Assembly (NCBI GenBank): GCA_022729835.1
Contig: DZBC01000003.1
Location: 1-26,883, forward strand
Length of the DNA stretch: 26,883 bases
Source of the DNA: Sulfuricurvum sp.
GTDB lineage: Bacteria > Campylobacterota > Campylobacteria > Campylobacterales > Sulfurimonadaceae
Reading direction: 5' to 3'
Part shown: piece by piece, positions 15,701 through 22,090 of the stretch
How the letters are laid out: each line of letters begins with the position of its first letter
How positions within the stretch are numbered: the stretch's first letter is position 1
Notes under the pieces: model-generated
Told to the model about the DNA's origin: nothing
The model's database searches: none
The model's input: only the letters and a program-made list of their open reading frames with translations
Program-made: the position numbers and the translations under genes

Positions 15701-17230
15701 GGTGTGACGCTTATTTCGCCGCCCCCGCACCATGATATCTACTCCATTGAAGATCTGGCGCAGCTTATTTTCGATTTAAAACAGGTTAATCCCAAAGCGA
15801 CGGTCGCCGTGAAGCTGGTATCGACATCAGGCGTCGGTACGATTGCGGCGGGTGTTGCCAAGGCTTATGCCGACAAGATCATCATTTCAGGCGGAGACGG
15901 CGGTACGGGCGCCGCACCGCTCACATCGATCAAATTCGCGGGGAATCCTTGGGAACTTGGACTCTCTGAAGCACACAATGCACTCAAGGCCAACAACCTA
16001 CGCGAAATGGTACATGTACAGACTGACGGTGGACTCAAGACGGGCTTGGATGTCGTCAAAGCGGCGCTTCTGGGCGCAGAGAGCTATGCCTTTGGTACAG
16101 GTGTATTGACCATCATCGGCTGTAAAATGCTACGCATCTGTCACCTCAACCGCTGCTCAGTCGGCGTGGCGACCCAAAATCAGATGTTGCGGGATGAGCA
16201 CTATCGCGGTAACGTGCAGCAAGTGATTAACTTCTTCAACTTTTTGGCGGACGATGTACGCACAATTCTGGCGTCACTAGGTTATCGCACCCTTGAAGAG
16301 ATCGTCGGTCGCTCCGATTTGCTCAAAGTGGTGGATGATCCGTTTGCTAAGCAGTTTGACTTTTCAGCCGTGTTGCACCGTGAAGAGGGGGTTAATACCT
16401 GTCAGCATCCATCCAATCCGCCCTTTGATGACAATGCCTTTGAGGTGTCGGTGTTAGAAGAGGCTAAAGCAGCCATAAAGCATCCCGAGCATCCCATCCG
16501 CATCAAACGCACCATTAGCAACCTCAACCGTAGTTTCGGTGCGCGTATCAGCGGCGAGATCGCCCAGTATTATGGAGACGCAGGACTCAAAGACGGCACC
16601 ATTACGATTGCGCTTCAAGGGATTGCCGGCCAGGCACTTGGTGCGTTTTTGATCAACGGGGTGAGTATTCGACTGGAAGGTTATGCCAACGATTACATCG
16701 GCAAGGGGATGCACGGCGGTAAAATCATCGTGACGCCTAAGCGTCAGGGAGAGAAGTTTAGCGCAGGAGGCAATACGTGTCTGTACGGTGCGACGGGCGG
16801 GAAGCTCTATATTAGCGGTTCGGTAGGTGAGCGCTTTGCGGTACGTAACTCCGGTGCTCTGGCGATTGTCGAAGGTACGGGTGATAATGCTTGTGAATAT
16901 ATGACCGGCGGTGTGGTTGTGATTTTGGGTAAAACCGGAGTCAACTTTGGCGCGGGTATGACTGGCGGTGTGTCGTTTGTCTATGATGCAGATCACACGT
17001 TTATTGAGAATGTCAACCGCGAACTGGTTGAGGCTGTACGTATCGATACCGATGATGGAGACGAAGCGCGCCATTTCCTTAAGCGCCTGCTCAAGGAGTA
17101 CAGTATCGAGACAGGCAGCCATTGCGCCAAAACTTTGCTGGATAACTTCCGCGTAGAGATCCGCAATTTCTGGCTGGTACGTCCTAAAAATCTCAAAAAA
17201 CTACCGCTTAACGTCGATAAAGGAGACTAA
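12794..17230 (+). CDS. gltB: Glutamate synthase (GOGAT) large/alpha subunit
   Basis: This is a 1478-residue enzyme with the full GltB layout. A 14-residue propeptide is followed by the N-terminal nucleophile C15 (DNCGFGLIANIKN) of the class II glutaminase domain. The glutaminase domain has FSTNTLPKW and RTIAHNGEINS, then comes the central domain. The FMN/2-oxoglutarate domain has AMSLGSISPEAHETLAEAMN, GEGGEDS, AKPGEGGQLPGHK and SGGDGGTGAAPL. The 3Fe-4S loop CKMLRICHLNRC (C-x5-C-x4-C) is at about residue 1110. The C-terminal GXGXG beta-helix domain follows. The enzyme converts glutamine plus 2-oxoglutarate to two glutamates. The start is ATG 12794 with AAAGG 7 nt upstream; an in-frame TTG 21 nt earlier is less likely. 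One palindrome variant (16010) lies in it. gltD follows after one base. Confidence 0.98.
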   Translation: MLEHHDLLRSFKDNCGFGLIANIKNRASHENLENAITALERMMHRGAVAADGKTGDGSGMLLSMPHEFMRHAAKSAGVELPEMYAVATVFTKNRSQLLTIADICLVNDLKVTYERVVPVDVNALGEQALSTLPLIVQLFIIPNSIMATQRFEALLYLSRKESEHRFINDEDFYIASMSSKVISYKGLVMPTHIREFYKDFQDRRFKISFALFHQRFSTNTLPKWRLAQPFRTIAHNGEINSVEANRYNVDVKSESIKSEVFTNAEIARILPILQPYASDSASADNFFEFLIVNGVDFFKAARAVIPAPWQNAPYMDPELRAFYEYQSTVFEAWDGPAAFSLTDGRYIGCVLDRNGLRPSKYIITDDDTLLIASEYGVIDLPEKKIKERGRLQSGEMIGLDLKFGKVLKNEEINHYLKSSNPYMKWLNERMIYLQEHVDSQYAKSCDYIGTDLVPLQRFFNITQEVIEQVIEPMVRDGKEAVGSMGDDTPLAAFSDKQRMFSDYFKQKFAQVTNPPIDPIREKVVMSLNTGFGEVHNILDELPDHAHRLKAISPIITSEKLDILKSFGDIKSPRYQAHYHNSTFSIAYKGDLKQALEALVEKVILAVRNEKTRIVILDDVGLSADSPVMPMLMVIGRLNQALRAAKIRHLASIVANTSEVIDSHGAATMIAYGASAVYPKLLFATVMEFAERHKSEFSCQDALKSVHSALNAGLLKIMSKMGISTIASYRNSGLFDVLGLSREMVEECFGDSQALVPGLGYEQIDARIKKVHKEAYVQSGFNTVFPLNIGGFYKFYHGQEHHDFGPDVIHAIHAVAKNGTKADYDRLRKLVNGRGLKYIRDFFEFKSDRFAISIDEVEPKERIFKRFATAAMSLGSISPEAHETLAEAMNTIGAMSNSGEGGEDSVRFGTILNSKIKQVASGRFGVTPAYLRSAEEIQIKVAQGAKPGEGGQLPGHKVTALIGRLRHTVPGVTLISPPPHHDIYSIEDLAQLIFDLKQVNPKATVAVKLVSTSGVGTIAAGVAKAYADKIIISGGDGGTGAAPLTSIKFAGNPWELGLSEAHNALKANNLREMVHVQTDGGLKTGLDVVKAALLGAESYAFGTGVLTIIGCKMLRICHLNRCSVGVATQNQMLRDEHYRGNVQQVINFFNFLADDVRTILASLGYRTLEEIVGRSDLLKVVDDPFAKQFDFSAVLHREEGVNTCQHPSNPPFDDNAFEVSVLEEAKAAIKHPEHPIRIKRTISNLNRSFGARISGEIAQYYGDAGLKDGTITIALQGIAGQALGAFLINGVSIRLEGYANDYIGKGMHGGKIIVTPKRQGEKFSAGGNTCLYGATGGKLYISGSVGERFAVRNSGALAIVEGTGDNACEYMTGGVVVILGKTGVNFGAGMTGGVSFVYDADHTFIENVNRELVEAVRIDTDDGDEARHFLKRLLKEYSIETGSHCAKTLLDNFRVEIRNFWLVRPKNLKKLPLNVDKGD
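16010..16019. repeat. GTACATGTAC, variant palindrome
   Basis: A variant with symmetrical end changes, still a perfect palindrome. It is the only copy in the 4.4-kb gltB gene and is read as Val-His-Val. Confidence 0.75.
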
Positions 17231-17231
17231 G

Positions 17232-18611
17232 ATGCGCGAATTTATTACCACGGGACGTCTCGACCCTTCTAAGCGTCTGGTTGTCGAGCGCACGAGAGAC
17301 TTCAAGGAGATATACGAGTTTTTTGACACATCTGAGGCTTCTCAGCAGAGCGAGCGCTGTATCCAGTGCGGTGACCCCTTTTGTTTAAATAAATGTCCGC
17401 TGCACAACTACATCCCGCAGTGGCTCAAAGCAGTGGCTGAAAAAGATTTGGAGCTTGCCTTCAAGCTCTCCAATGAACCATCACCATTTCCCGAAGTGAT
17501 GGGGCGCGTATGTCCGCATGATCGTCTGTGTGAGGGCGATTGTACGCTCAATGACGGTCACGGCGCCATTACGATCGGAGGGATTGAGACTTTTATCAAC
17601 GAAGAGGGTTTTCGGCAAGGCTTCAAGCCCTTTTTTCCGGGGGTCACTTCCAAGAAGAAGGTGGCAATCATCGGCTCGGGTCCGGCGGGTCTCTCTGCCG
17701 CTACCTATCTGCTACGATCAGGTATCGGGGTGAGTATGTATGAGCGCTCCGATCGCGCTGGAGGCTTGTTGACCTATGGGATTCCTGGCTTTAAGCTAGA
17801 CAAAAAAGTGGTTGCACGTCGGGTCGATCTGCTCATCGAAGCTGGAATGAAGTTACATGTAAGCACGGAAGTAGGTAAAGATATCGGTTTTGAAGAGATC
17901 GCCAATACTCATGATGCGATTTTTATAGGTATCGGTGCGACCAAAGCCAAGCGGGCCGGTATCAACGGCGAAAACGCGCCCAACGTTTACGCTTCGATGC
18001 AATATCTCACCGCAATACAACGTAAAATCTTCAAGGAGAGTTATGACAAGGTATTTGACTTTAAAGATCTCAGCGTGGTGGTGATCGGCGGCGGTGATAC
18101 AGCCATGGACTGCGTGCGCACGGCCAAGCGCGAAGGGGCACGTAGCATCTCTTGTCTTTATCGACGTGATGCCTACAACATGCCCGGTAGCCAAAAAGAG
18201 TACAAAAATGCGATGGAAGAGGGGGTAGAGTTTACCTTTCATGCCTCTCCAAAAGAGATTGTTTTGGGAGAAAATGGCAGAGCAGTGGCGATCACGATGA
18301 TCAAAACCGTCTTAGGTGCCAAAGATGAAAGCGGACGTCAGCGCATGGAAGAGGTACGCGGTAGCGAATTTCAGGTCAAGGCAGACGTGATCATTATGGC
18401 GCTTGGGTTTGATCCGGCGGTGCCTTCGTTTTATGCGGAAAATGGGATTGAGACGCATAGTTGGGGTGGCGTGGTGATTGATCAGCATTTTCAAACAACA
18501 ACACCAGGCATTTTTGCCGGCGGCGATTGCCGACGCGGTACCGATTTGGTGGTAGGTGCTGTTTATGACGGCAGAGAAGCGGCGCGCGCTATTGCATCTT
18601 TGCTTAAGTAA
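17232..18611 (+). CDS. gltD: Glutamate synthase small/beta subunit
   Basis: This is a 459-residue flavoprotein. The N-terminal Fe-S region has CIQCGDPFCLNKCPLHNYIP and VCPHDRLCEGDCTLNDG, the cysteine sets that bind two [4Fe-4S] clusters. It is followed by the FAD dinucleotide fold VAIIGSGPAGLSAATYLL and ERSDRAGGLLTYGIPGFKL. The NADPH fold is VVVIGGGDTAMDCVRTAKR, and GIFAGGDCRRGTDLVVGAV closes the FAD site. It passes electrons from NAD(P)H to GltB. AGGAG lies 6 nt before the ATG and overlaps the end of gltB. One TTACATGTAA encodes Leu-His-Val at 17853. A ~200-nt gap and a new promoter follow, so gltBD is probably its own operon. Confidence 0.97.
   Translation: MREFITTGRLDPSKRLVVERTRDFKEIYEFFDTSEASQQSERCIQCGDPFCLNKCPLHNYIPQWLKAVAEKDLELAFKLSNEPSPFPEVMGRVCPHDRLCEGDCTLNDGHGAITIGGIETFINEEGFRQGFKPFFPGVTSKKKVAIIGSGPAGLSAATYLLRSGIGVSMYERSDRAGGLLTYGIPGFKLDKKVVARRVDLLIEAGMKLHVSTEVGKDIGFEEIANTHDAIFIGIGATKAKRAGINGENAPNVYASMQYLTAIQRKIFKESYDKVFDFKDLSVVVIGGGDTAMDCVRTAKREGARSISCLYRRDAYNMPGSQKEYKNAMEEGVEFTFHASPKEIVLGENGRAVAITMIKTVLGAKDESGRQRMEEVRGSEFQVKADVIIMALGFDPAVPSFYAENGIETHSWGGVVIDQHFQTTTPGIFAGGDCRRGTDLVVGAVYDGREAARAIASLLK
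17853..17862. repeat. TTACATGTAA palindrome, copy 9
   Basis: Exact copy in gltD, read as Leu-His-Val. Confidence 0.9.
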
Positions 18612-18657
18612 GCACTGCGGCCTTGCGCCGTTATCGCTTTTTAACCAATTCTTCGCC

Positions 18658-18667
18658 TTACATGTAG
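18658..18667. repeat. TTACATGTAG, variant palindrome
   Basis: One-base variant in the non-coding gap between gltD and accD. Its flanks give CCTTACATGTAGGG, close to copy 7. Confidence 0.75.
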
Positions 18668-18720
18668 GGTGATTACACCCATGAATCGCCCTGTTCAACG
18701 AAGTATCGGCTCTTTTTGGG

Positions 18721-18726
18721 TATAAT
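18721..18726 (+). promoter_or_regulatory. -10 TATAAT promoter for the accD operon
   Basis: A perfect TATAAT preceded by a T-rich run and GGG, followed by CCGCC, 85 nt upstream of the accD GTG. No good -35 is seen, which is common for Campylobacterota housekeeping promoters. The rest of the gltD-accD gap (18612-18810) holds one palindrome variant and no gene that I can see. Confidence 0.6.
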
Positions 18727-18810
18727 CCGCCATTTCAAATTTGTCGCAAGCTTGGCGATGATAACCTTCAAACAGCTTATTTGATATCTCCATAGACAAG
18801 GATACCCAGC

Positions 18811-19656
18811 GTGAGTCTTTTCGATCTATTCAGCAGCTCTAGCACCAAACGTCAAGCCAGCAAAGAAGAGGCTCCGGCCCACTGGATCAAGTGTACCTCT
18901 TGCCAAGCTTTGATGTACTACAAGGAGATCGAAGCGCAGAATTATGTCTGTCCCAAATGTGGATTTCACCTGCGCATCGGCGTGGCAGACCGCATTGCAC
19001 TGCTGGCGGACACCGGAACATTTGTGGAACATGATGCCCGGTTGCGCCCCGTTGATCCACTCAAATTTGTGGATAAAAAGAGCTATGTCAAGCGGGTTGA
19101 AGAGAGTCAGAAGAAGACGGGTAACTACGCCTCGGCGATCAGTGGTTCATGCCAGATCGGAGGGGTGAATACCCAGTTGGTTATTTTTGATTTCAATTTT
19201 ATGGGGGGCTCTTTGGGCTCCGTTGAAGGTGAGAAGATCGTGCGCGCTGTCAACCGTGCGATGGAGCGACGTGAAGGGCTGGTGATCCTAAGTGCGAGCG
19301 GCGGTGCGCGGATGCAAGAGAGTACTTTTTCGCTGATGCAGATGAGCAAGACATCCGCCGCACTGGCGAAACTCTCCGACGCCAAGCTTCCGTATATCTC
19401 TATTTTGACCGATCCCACGATGGGGGGAGTGAGCGCCTCATTTGCTATGTTGGGTGATGTGATTATTGCCGAACCGGGAGCGCTTATCGGTTTTGCCGGT
19501 CAGCGCGTTATCAAGCAGACGATCGGTTCAGACCTTCCTGAAGGGTTTCAGCGGGCCGAGTTTTTGCTCGAAAAAGGCTCCATTGATATGGTCGTCAACC
19601 GCAATGAGATGAAAACAACAATCAGTGATCTACTTAAACTCCTTCTGGGTCACTGA
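18811..19656 (+). CDS. accD: Acetyl-CoA carboxylase carboxyltransferase beta subunit
   Basis: This 281-residue protein has an N-terminal zinc ribbon with cysteines C28, C31, C47 and C50 (WIKCTSCQALMYY, YVCPKCGFHLRIG). A crotonase-fold carboxyltransferase domain follows, with FDFNFMGGSLGSVEGEKI, LVILSASGGARMQES, TDPTMGGVSASFAMLGD and IIAEPGALIGFAGQRV. With AccA it transfers the carboxyl group from biotin to acetyl-CoA, making malonyl-CoA for fatty acid synthesis. The start is GTG 18811 with AAGGA 9 nt upstream. It is the first gene of an operon whose -10 TATAAT is at 18721-18726. The TGA stop overlaps the ATG of the thiE-like gene. Confidence 0.97.
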   Translation: MSLFDLFSSSSTKRQASKEEAPAHWIKCTSCQALMYYKEIEAQNYVCPKCGFHLRIGVADRIALLADTGTFVEHDARLRPVDPLKFVDKKSYVKRVEESQKKTGNYASAISGSCQIGGVNTQLVIFDFNFMGGSLGSVEGEKIVRAVNRAMERREGLVILSASGGARMQESTFSLMQMSKTSAALAKLSDAKLPYISILTDPTMGGVSASFAMLGDVIIAEPGALIGFAGQRVIKQTIGSDLPEGFQRAEFLLEKGSIDMVVNRNEMKTTISDLLKLLLGH

Positions 19657-20219
19657 TGCAGCTCTACGCTCTGTGCGATCGTGCACTACTCGATGGGCGT
19701 GGCATGGACCTTGAGGCTTTTGTGCGTATTGCTGTATCCAAAGGTGCTGTGATGTTGCAGTACCGTAATAAGTCAGCCGATATCGCTAGGCTCAAATCCG
19801 ATCTGATCACCCTTCGCTCACTCTATGAGGGCTATTTGATCATCAATGATCATTATGAATTGGTCTCTTATTGTGATGGTGTGCATATTGGGCAGGAGGA
19901 TCTATCACAGATTGATGCAGATCCCAGACGCGCTGTTGATGTGATGCGTTCGATCATCGGATCGGACAAGATTTTGGGTCTTTCAACCCACTCTGCCGAA
20001 GAGATCGATGTAGCCAACAGATTGGATATCCACTATATCGGACTGGGTGCTTACCGTGAGACGGCTACCAAGCAAGTTGGCGTGGTTTTGGGTGAAAAGC
20101 TAGATCATCTGGCCGCGCGTTCCAAGCATCCTGTGGCTGCCATTGGAGGAGTTCGGTTGGATGATCGGTTTGAGCATGTGCGATACGCGGTGGTTGCCAG
20201 AGGTTTGTTTGAAGATTAG
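19656..20219 (+). CDS. thiE: Thiamine-phosphate synthase family protein (ThiE-like)
   Basis: This is a 187-residue TIM-barrel protein, a little shorter than typical ThiE (about 205-220). ThiE-like landmarks in order are AVMLQYRNKSA (substrate pyrophosphate Arg/Lys), LIINDHYELVSYCDGVHIGQ (Asp and the conserved His/Gln), LGLSTHSAEEI, and YIGLGAYRETATK. AIGGV and VVARGLFED form the phosphate cup. ThiE joins HMP-pyrophosphate and thiazole phosphate to make thiamine phosphate. The GAYRETATK loop differs from the usual GPxxxTxTK, so a divergent ThiE or a TenI-like isomerase is possible. The ATG overlaps the accD stop, and the 3' end overlaps rlmH by 11 nt, so it is firmly inside the accD operon. 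Confidence 0.75.
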   Translation: MQLYALCDRALLDGRGMDLEAFVRIAVSKGAVMLQYRNKSADIARLKSDLITLRSLYEGYLIINDHYELVSYCDGVHIGQEDLSQIDADPRRAVDVMRSIIGSDKILGLSTHSAEEIDVANRLDIHYIGLGAYRETATKQVGVVLGEKLDHLAARSKHPVAAIGGVRLDDRFEHVRYAVVARGLFED

Positions 20220-20667
20220 TCTGATAAGCATCGCCAAAAAAGAGCGCACAATTTACGATCCGCTCTATGGGGAGCTGATCAAAATGCTCTCCCGCTTCGC
20301 GCAGGTGGAGGAACTCGAACTATTTCCCAAAGAGGTGCTCAAAGCCCACACTCAGAGTACTGCCATTGCTCAAGCATCTTATACGAGCGTACTGACACCT
20401 TACTTAAGCAAGGGTTATAATGTGGCACTTCATCCGGCAGGGAAAAACATTGATAGTATAGAGTTCAGTAAGCTATTAAGTGATAAAATGTCACTTAATT
20501 TTTTTGTGGGGGGAGCGTACGGATTTGAAGAGGATTTTGTGGCTTCCTGTCATCAGGCGCTGTCATTAAGCACTTTGACGATGAGCCATAAAATCGCCAA
20601 GGCAGTTTTACTAGAGCAGATCTACCGCGGTTTTACAATTTTAAACGCGCACCCCTATCATAAATAA
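20209..20667 (+). CDS. rlmH: 23S rRNA pseudouridine-1915 N3-methyltransferase RlmH
   Basis: Using the TTG at 20209, the product is 152 residues, the normal RlmH size. It starts LKISLISIAKKER. It then has YDPLYGELIKMLSRFAQVEE and FFVGGAYGFEEDF, whose Gly-rich part is the SPOUT knot SAM site. It ends with SLSTLTMSHKIAKAVLLEQI and the diagnostic C-terminal NAHPYHK. RlmH methylates pseudouridine 1915 in helix 69 of 23S rRNA on assembled ribosomes. AGAGG lies 5 nt before the TTG and the start overlaps the end of the thiE-like gene. The frame stays open upstream to 20143, but those residues have no match to the family. Confidence 0.92.
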   Translation: MKISLISIAKKERTIYDPLYGELIKMLSRFAQVEELELFPKEVLKAHTQSTAIAQASYTSVLTPYLSKGYNVALHPAGKNIDSIEFSKLLSDKMSLNFFVGGAYGFEEDFVASCHQALSLSTLTMSHKIAKAVLLEQIYRGFTILNAHPYHK

Positions 20668-20676
20668 GGATATGGC

Positions 20677-21030
20677 TTGAGAGAGCACGAACTGAAGTAC
20701 TTCAAAGATATTTTGTTGGCACGCAAAGAGCAAATTGTCAAAAACATTACCGGCGTTACTGAAGAGATGATCCAATTGCAGTCGCTTGAACTCAAAGACG
20801 AGGGCGATTACGCTTCGGTTAGCAATAACAACATGGTTGAGAGTGCTATCGGTACACAGCAGCGCATGGAGCTTACAGAGATCGAAACTGCTTTGTCGAA
20901 GCTCAAACACGGGCAGTACGGTATTTGTGAAATGTGCGAAGAAGAGATTGGTGTGCAGCGGCTCAAAGTGAAGCCGCATGCCAAATACTGCATCGACTGT
21001 CGAGAGATTGCCGAAAAAAATAACAGTTAA
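20677..21030 (+). CDS. dksA: DksA-family RNA polymerase-binding regulator
   Basis: This is a 117-residue protein with DksA architecture. It has a coiled coil whose tip carries D41-x2-D44-x-A46 (KDEGDYASV), the two acidic residues that enter the polymerase secondary channel. A C4 zinc finger follows with C84, C87, C105 and C108 (YGICEMCEEEIG, KYCIDCRE). DksA works with or without ppGpp to retune rRNA and amino-acid promoters. The start is TTG 20677, with AAGGA 6 nt upstream; an ATG 5 nt before it runs at once into a stop. The spacing of 9 nt from rlmH shows co-transcription. It could be a shorter TraR/DksA-like paralogue, but the tip residues favour an active DksA. Confidence 0.85.
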   Translation: MREHELKYFKDILLARKEQIVKNITGVTEEMIQLQSLELKDEGDYASVSNNNMVESAIGTQQRMELTEIETALSKLKHGQYGICEMCEEEIGVQRLKVKPHAKYCIDCREIAEKNNS

Positions 21031-21040
21031 GGAAGAGATG

Positions 21041-22069
21041 ATGCATATCAAACGCTACACGGTTGCGGCCCTTTTACTGATTTTGCTGGTGGGTTGGTAT
21101 GTGTATGCCTTTGTCTCCCATGAAGTCATGACGCTCGATTTCTTCGGTATCACTTTTCCTGTGATGCCAATCGCCTTTTGGGTAGTGCTTCCTCTTTTGC
21201 TTCTATTTTTGGCGACTTTGTTGCATCTGAGTTATTACGGTGCAGTGGGATCATGGGCCGCGCGTCGTAGTGTCAAAGAGTATCAGAAACTGTTGCAGGC
21301 GGTTCGCGATGCACTTTTGGGCAAAAAAAATCGTCACCATGAGTACAAAACTCAATCTTACGCCGTGATCGGCCATCTTTTGGACCACTGTGAGGTCACT
21401 CCTGGCGCCTCTTTAGAAGGTAGTGATGATGCGGATATCGCCGCCGCCCTTGGCTTGATTCGGGATATTGACGCGGGTAAGAGCGTCGATATCAAAAAAT
21501 TCCATCTCGACAATGACAATCCACTTGTACTGAAAAACCATTGTAACCGCTATCGTCGCGGTGAAGTGACGCCGGAGGATGTGCTCTCCAAGCCTGAGCG
21601 CTTTCACAAAGAGTTGGCGGATGAGGCCTACCGCGATTTTGTCAAAACTGCTCCGCTTGTGGGCGTGGTGAAGTATAAAAAGTATATGTCACGAGGAGCT
21701 ATCGAGAATATTCTTAGGCGCATCAATGCCGATCAGGCTCCGCTCTCCATCGATAATGAGACATTGATTGACCTAATTCATCAGATTGATGTGAGCGAAG
21801 ACGATTACTTGTGCGGATCGATTGTTCTGGCTCAGCGTATGCTCCCCCAGCAACGCATGAAGCTCTTTGAACAGTTGAGCGAGCGCCGTGAAGAGGCGAT
21901 GGCCGCTTATATCTACACACTCTATGACCTTGGGGTTGTCGAAGAGGCCAATAACCTACTTGATGGTGCCCGTCATGATGAATTTTTGCAGTTTCGGGCG
22001 TATCGTGCGCTCAAAGAAGCGAACAAAAACTACAGTATCAATCTTTTTACCCCGAAAGTCTGCAGATAA
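21041..22069 (+). CDS. Conserved-looking membrane protein, function unknown
   Basis: This is a 342-residue protein with two N-terminal membrane helices (about 5-22 and 42-66) joined by a short loop SHEVMTLDFFGITFPV. The layout is reminiscent of LapA-type membrane hairpins. A ~275-residue, highly charged cytoplasmic part follows, probably all helical, with EYQKLLQAVRDALLGKK and late repeat-like helices around EEAMAAYIYTLYDLG that could be TPR-like. I cannot assign a function. From memory, C. jejuni has a similar-sized membrane protein gene in the same place between its dksA and dus genes. AAGGA precedes two adjacent ATGs at 21038 and 21041, and I chose the second for spacing. The stop codon lies inside a 12-bp inverted repeat. 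Confidence 0.7.
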   Translation: MHIKRYTVAALLLILLVGWYVYAFVSHEVMTLDFFGITFPVMPIAFWVVLPLLLLFLATLLHLSYYGAVGSWAARRSVKEYQKLLQAVRDALLGKKNRHHEYKTQSYAVIGHLLDHCEVTPGASLEGSDDADIAAALGLIRDIDAGKSVDIKKFHLDNDNPLVLKNHCNRYRRGEVTPEDVLSKPERFHKELADEAYRDFVKTAPLVGVVKYKKYMSRGAIENILRRINADQAPLSIDNETLIDLIHQIDVSEDDYLCGSIVLAQRMLPQQRMKLFEQLSERREEAMAAYIYTLYDLGVVEEANNLLDGARHDEFLQFRAYRALKEANKNYSINLFTPKVCR

Positions 22070-22080
22070 TCTGCAGACTT
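22056..22080. repeat. 12-bp perfect inverted repeat at the end of the membrane protein gene
   Basis: AAGTCTGCAGAT (22056-22067) and ATCTGCAGACTT (22069-22080) are exact reverse complements around a single A. The repeat includes the TAA stop of the upstream gene and merges into the TTACATGTAA that precedes dus. It could fold as a hairpin or cruciform, or attenuate dus. No T-run follows. Confidence 0.75.
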
Positions 22081-22088
22081 ACATGTAA
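22079..22088. repeat. TTACATGTAA palindrome, copy 10
   Basis: Exact copy between the unknown membrane protein gene and the dus gene, ending 2 nt before the dus ATG, where a ribosome site would normally be. Its first two bases are the last two of an upstream inverted repeat. Confidence 0.9.
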
Positions 22089-22090
22089 CC

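Noticed and set aside
18617..18643. Terminator after gltD
   Set aside because: Only a 4-bp CGGC/GCCG stem can be drawn and the T-run lies well downstream, too weak to call.
20143..20208. Longer RlmH starting at 20143
   Set aside because: It would add 22 residues without family similarity and overlap the thiE-like gene much further. TTG 20209 gives the normal length with a ribosome site.
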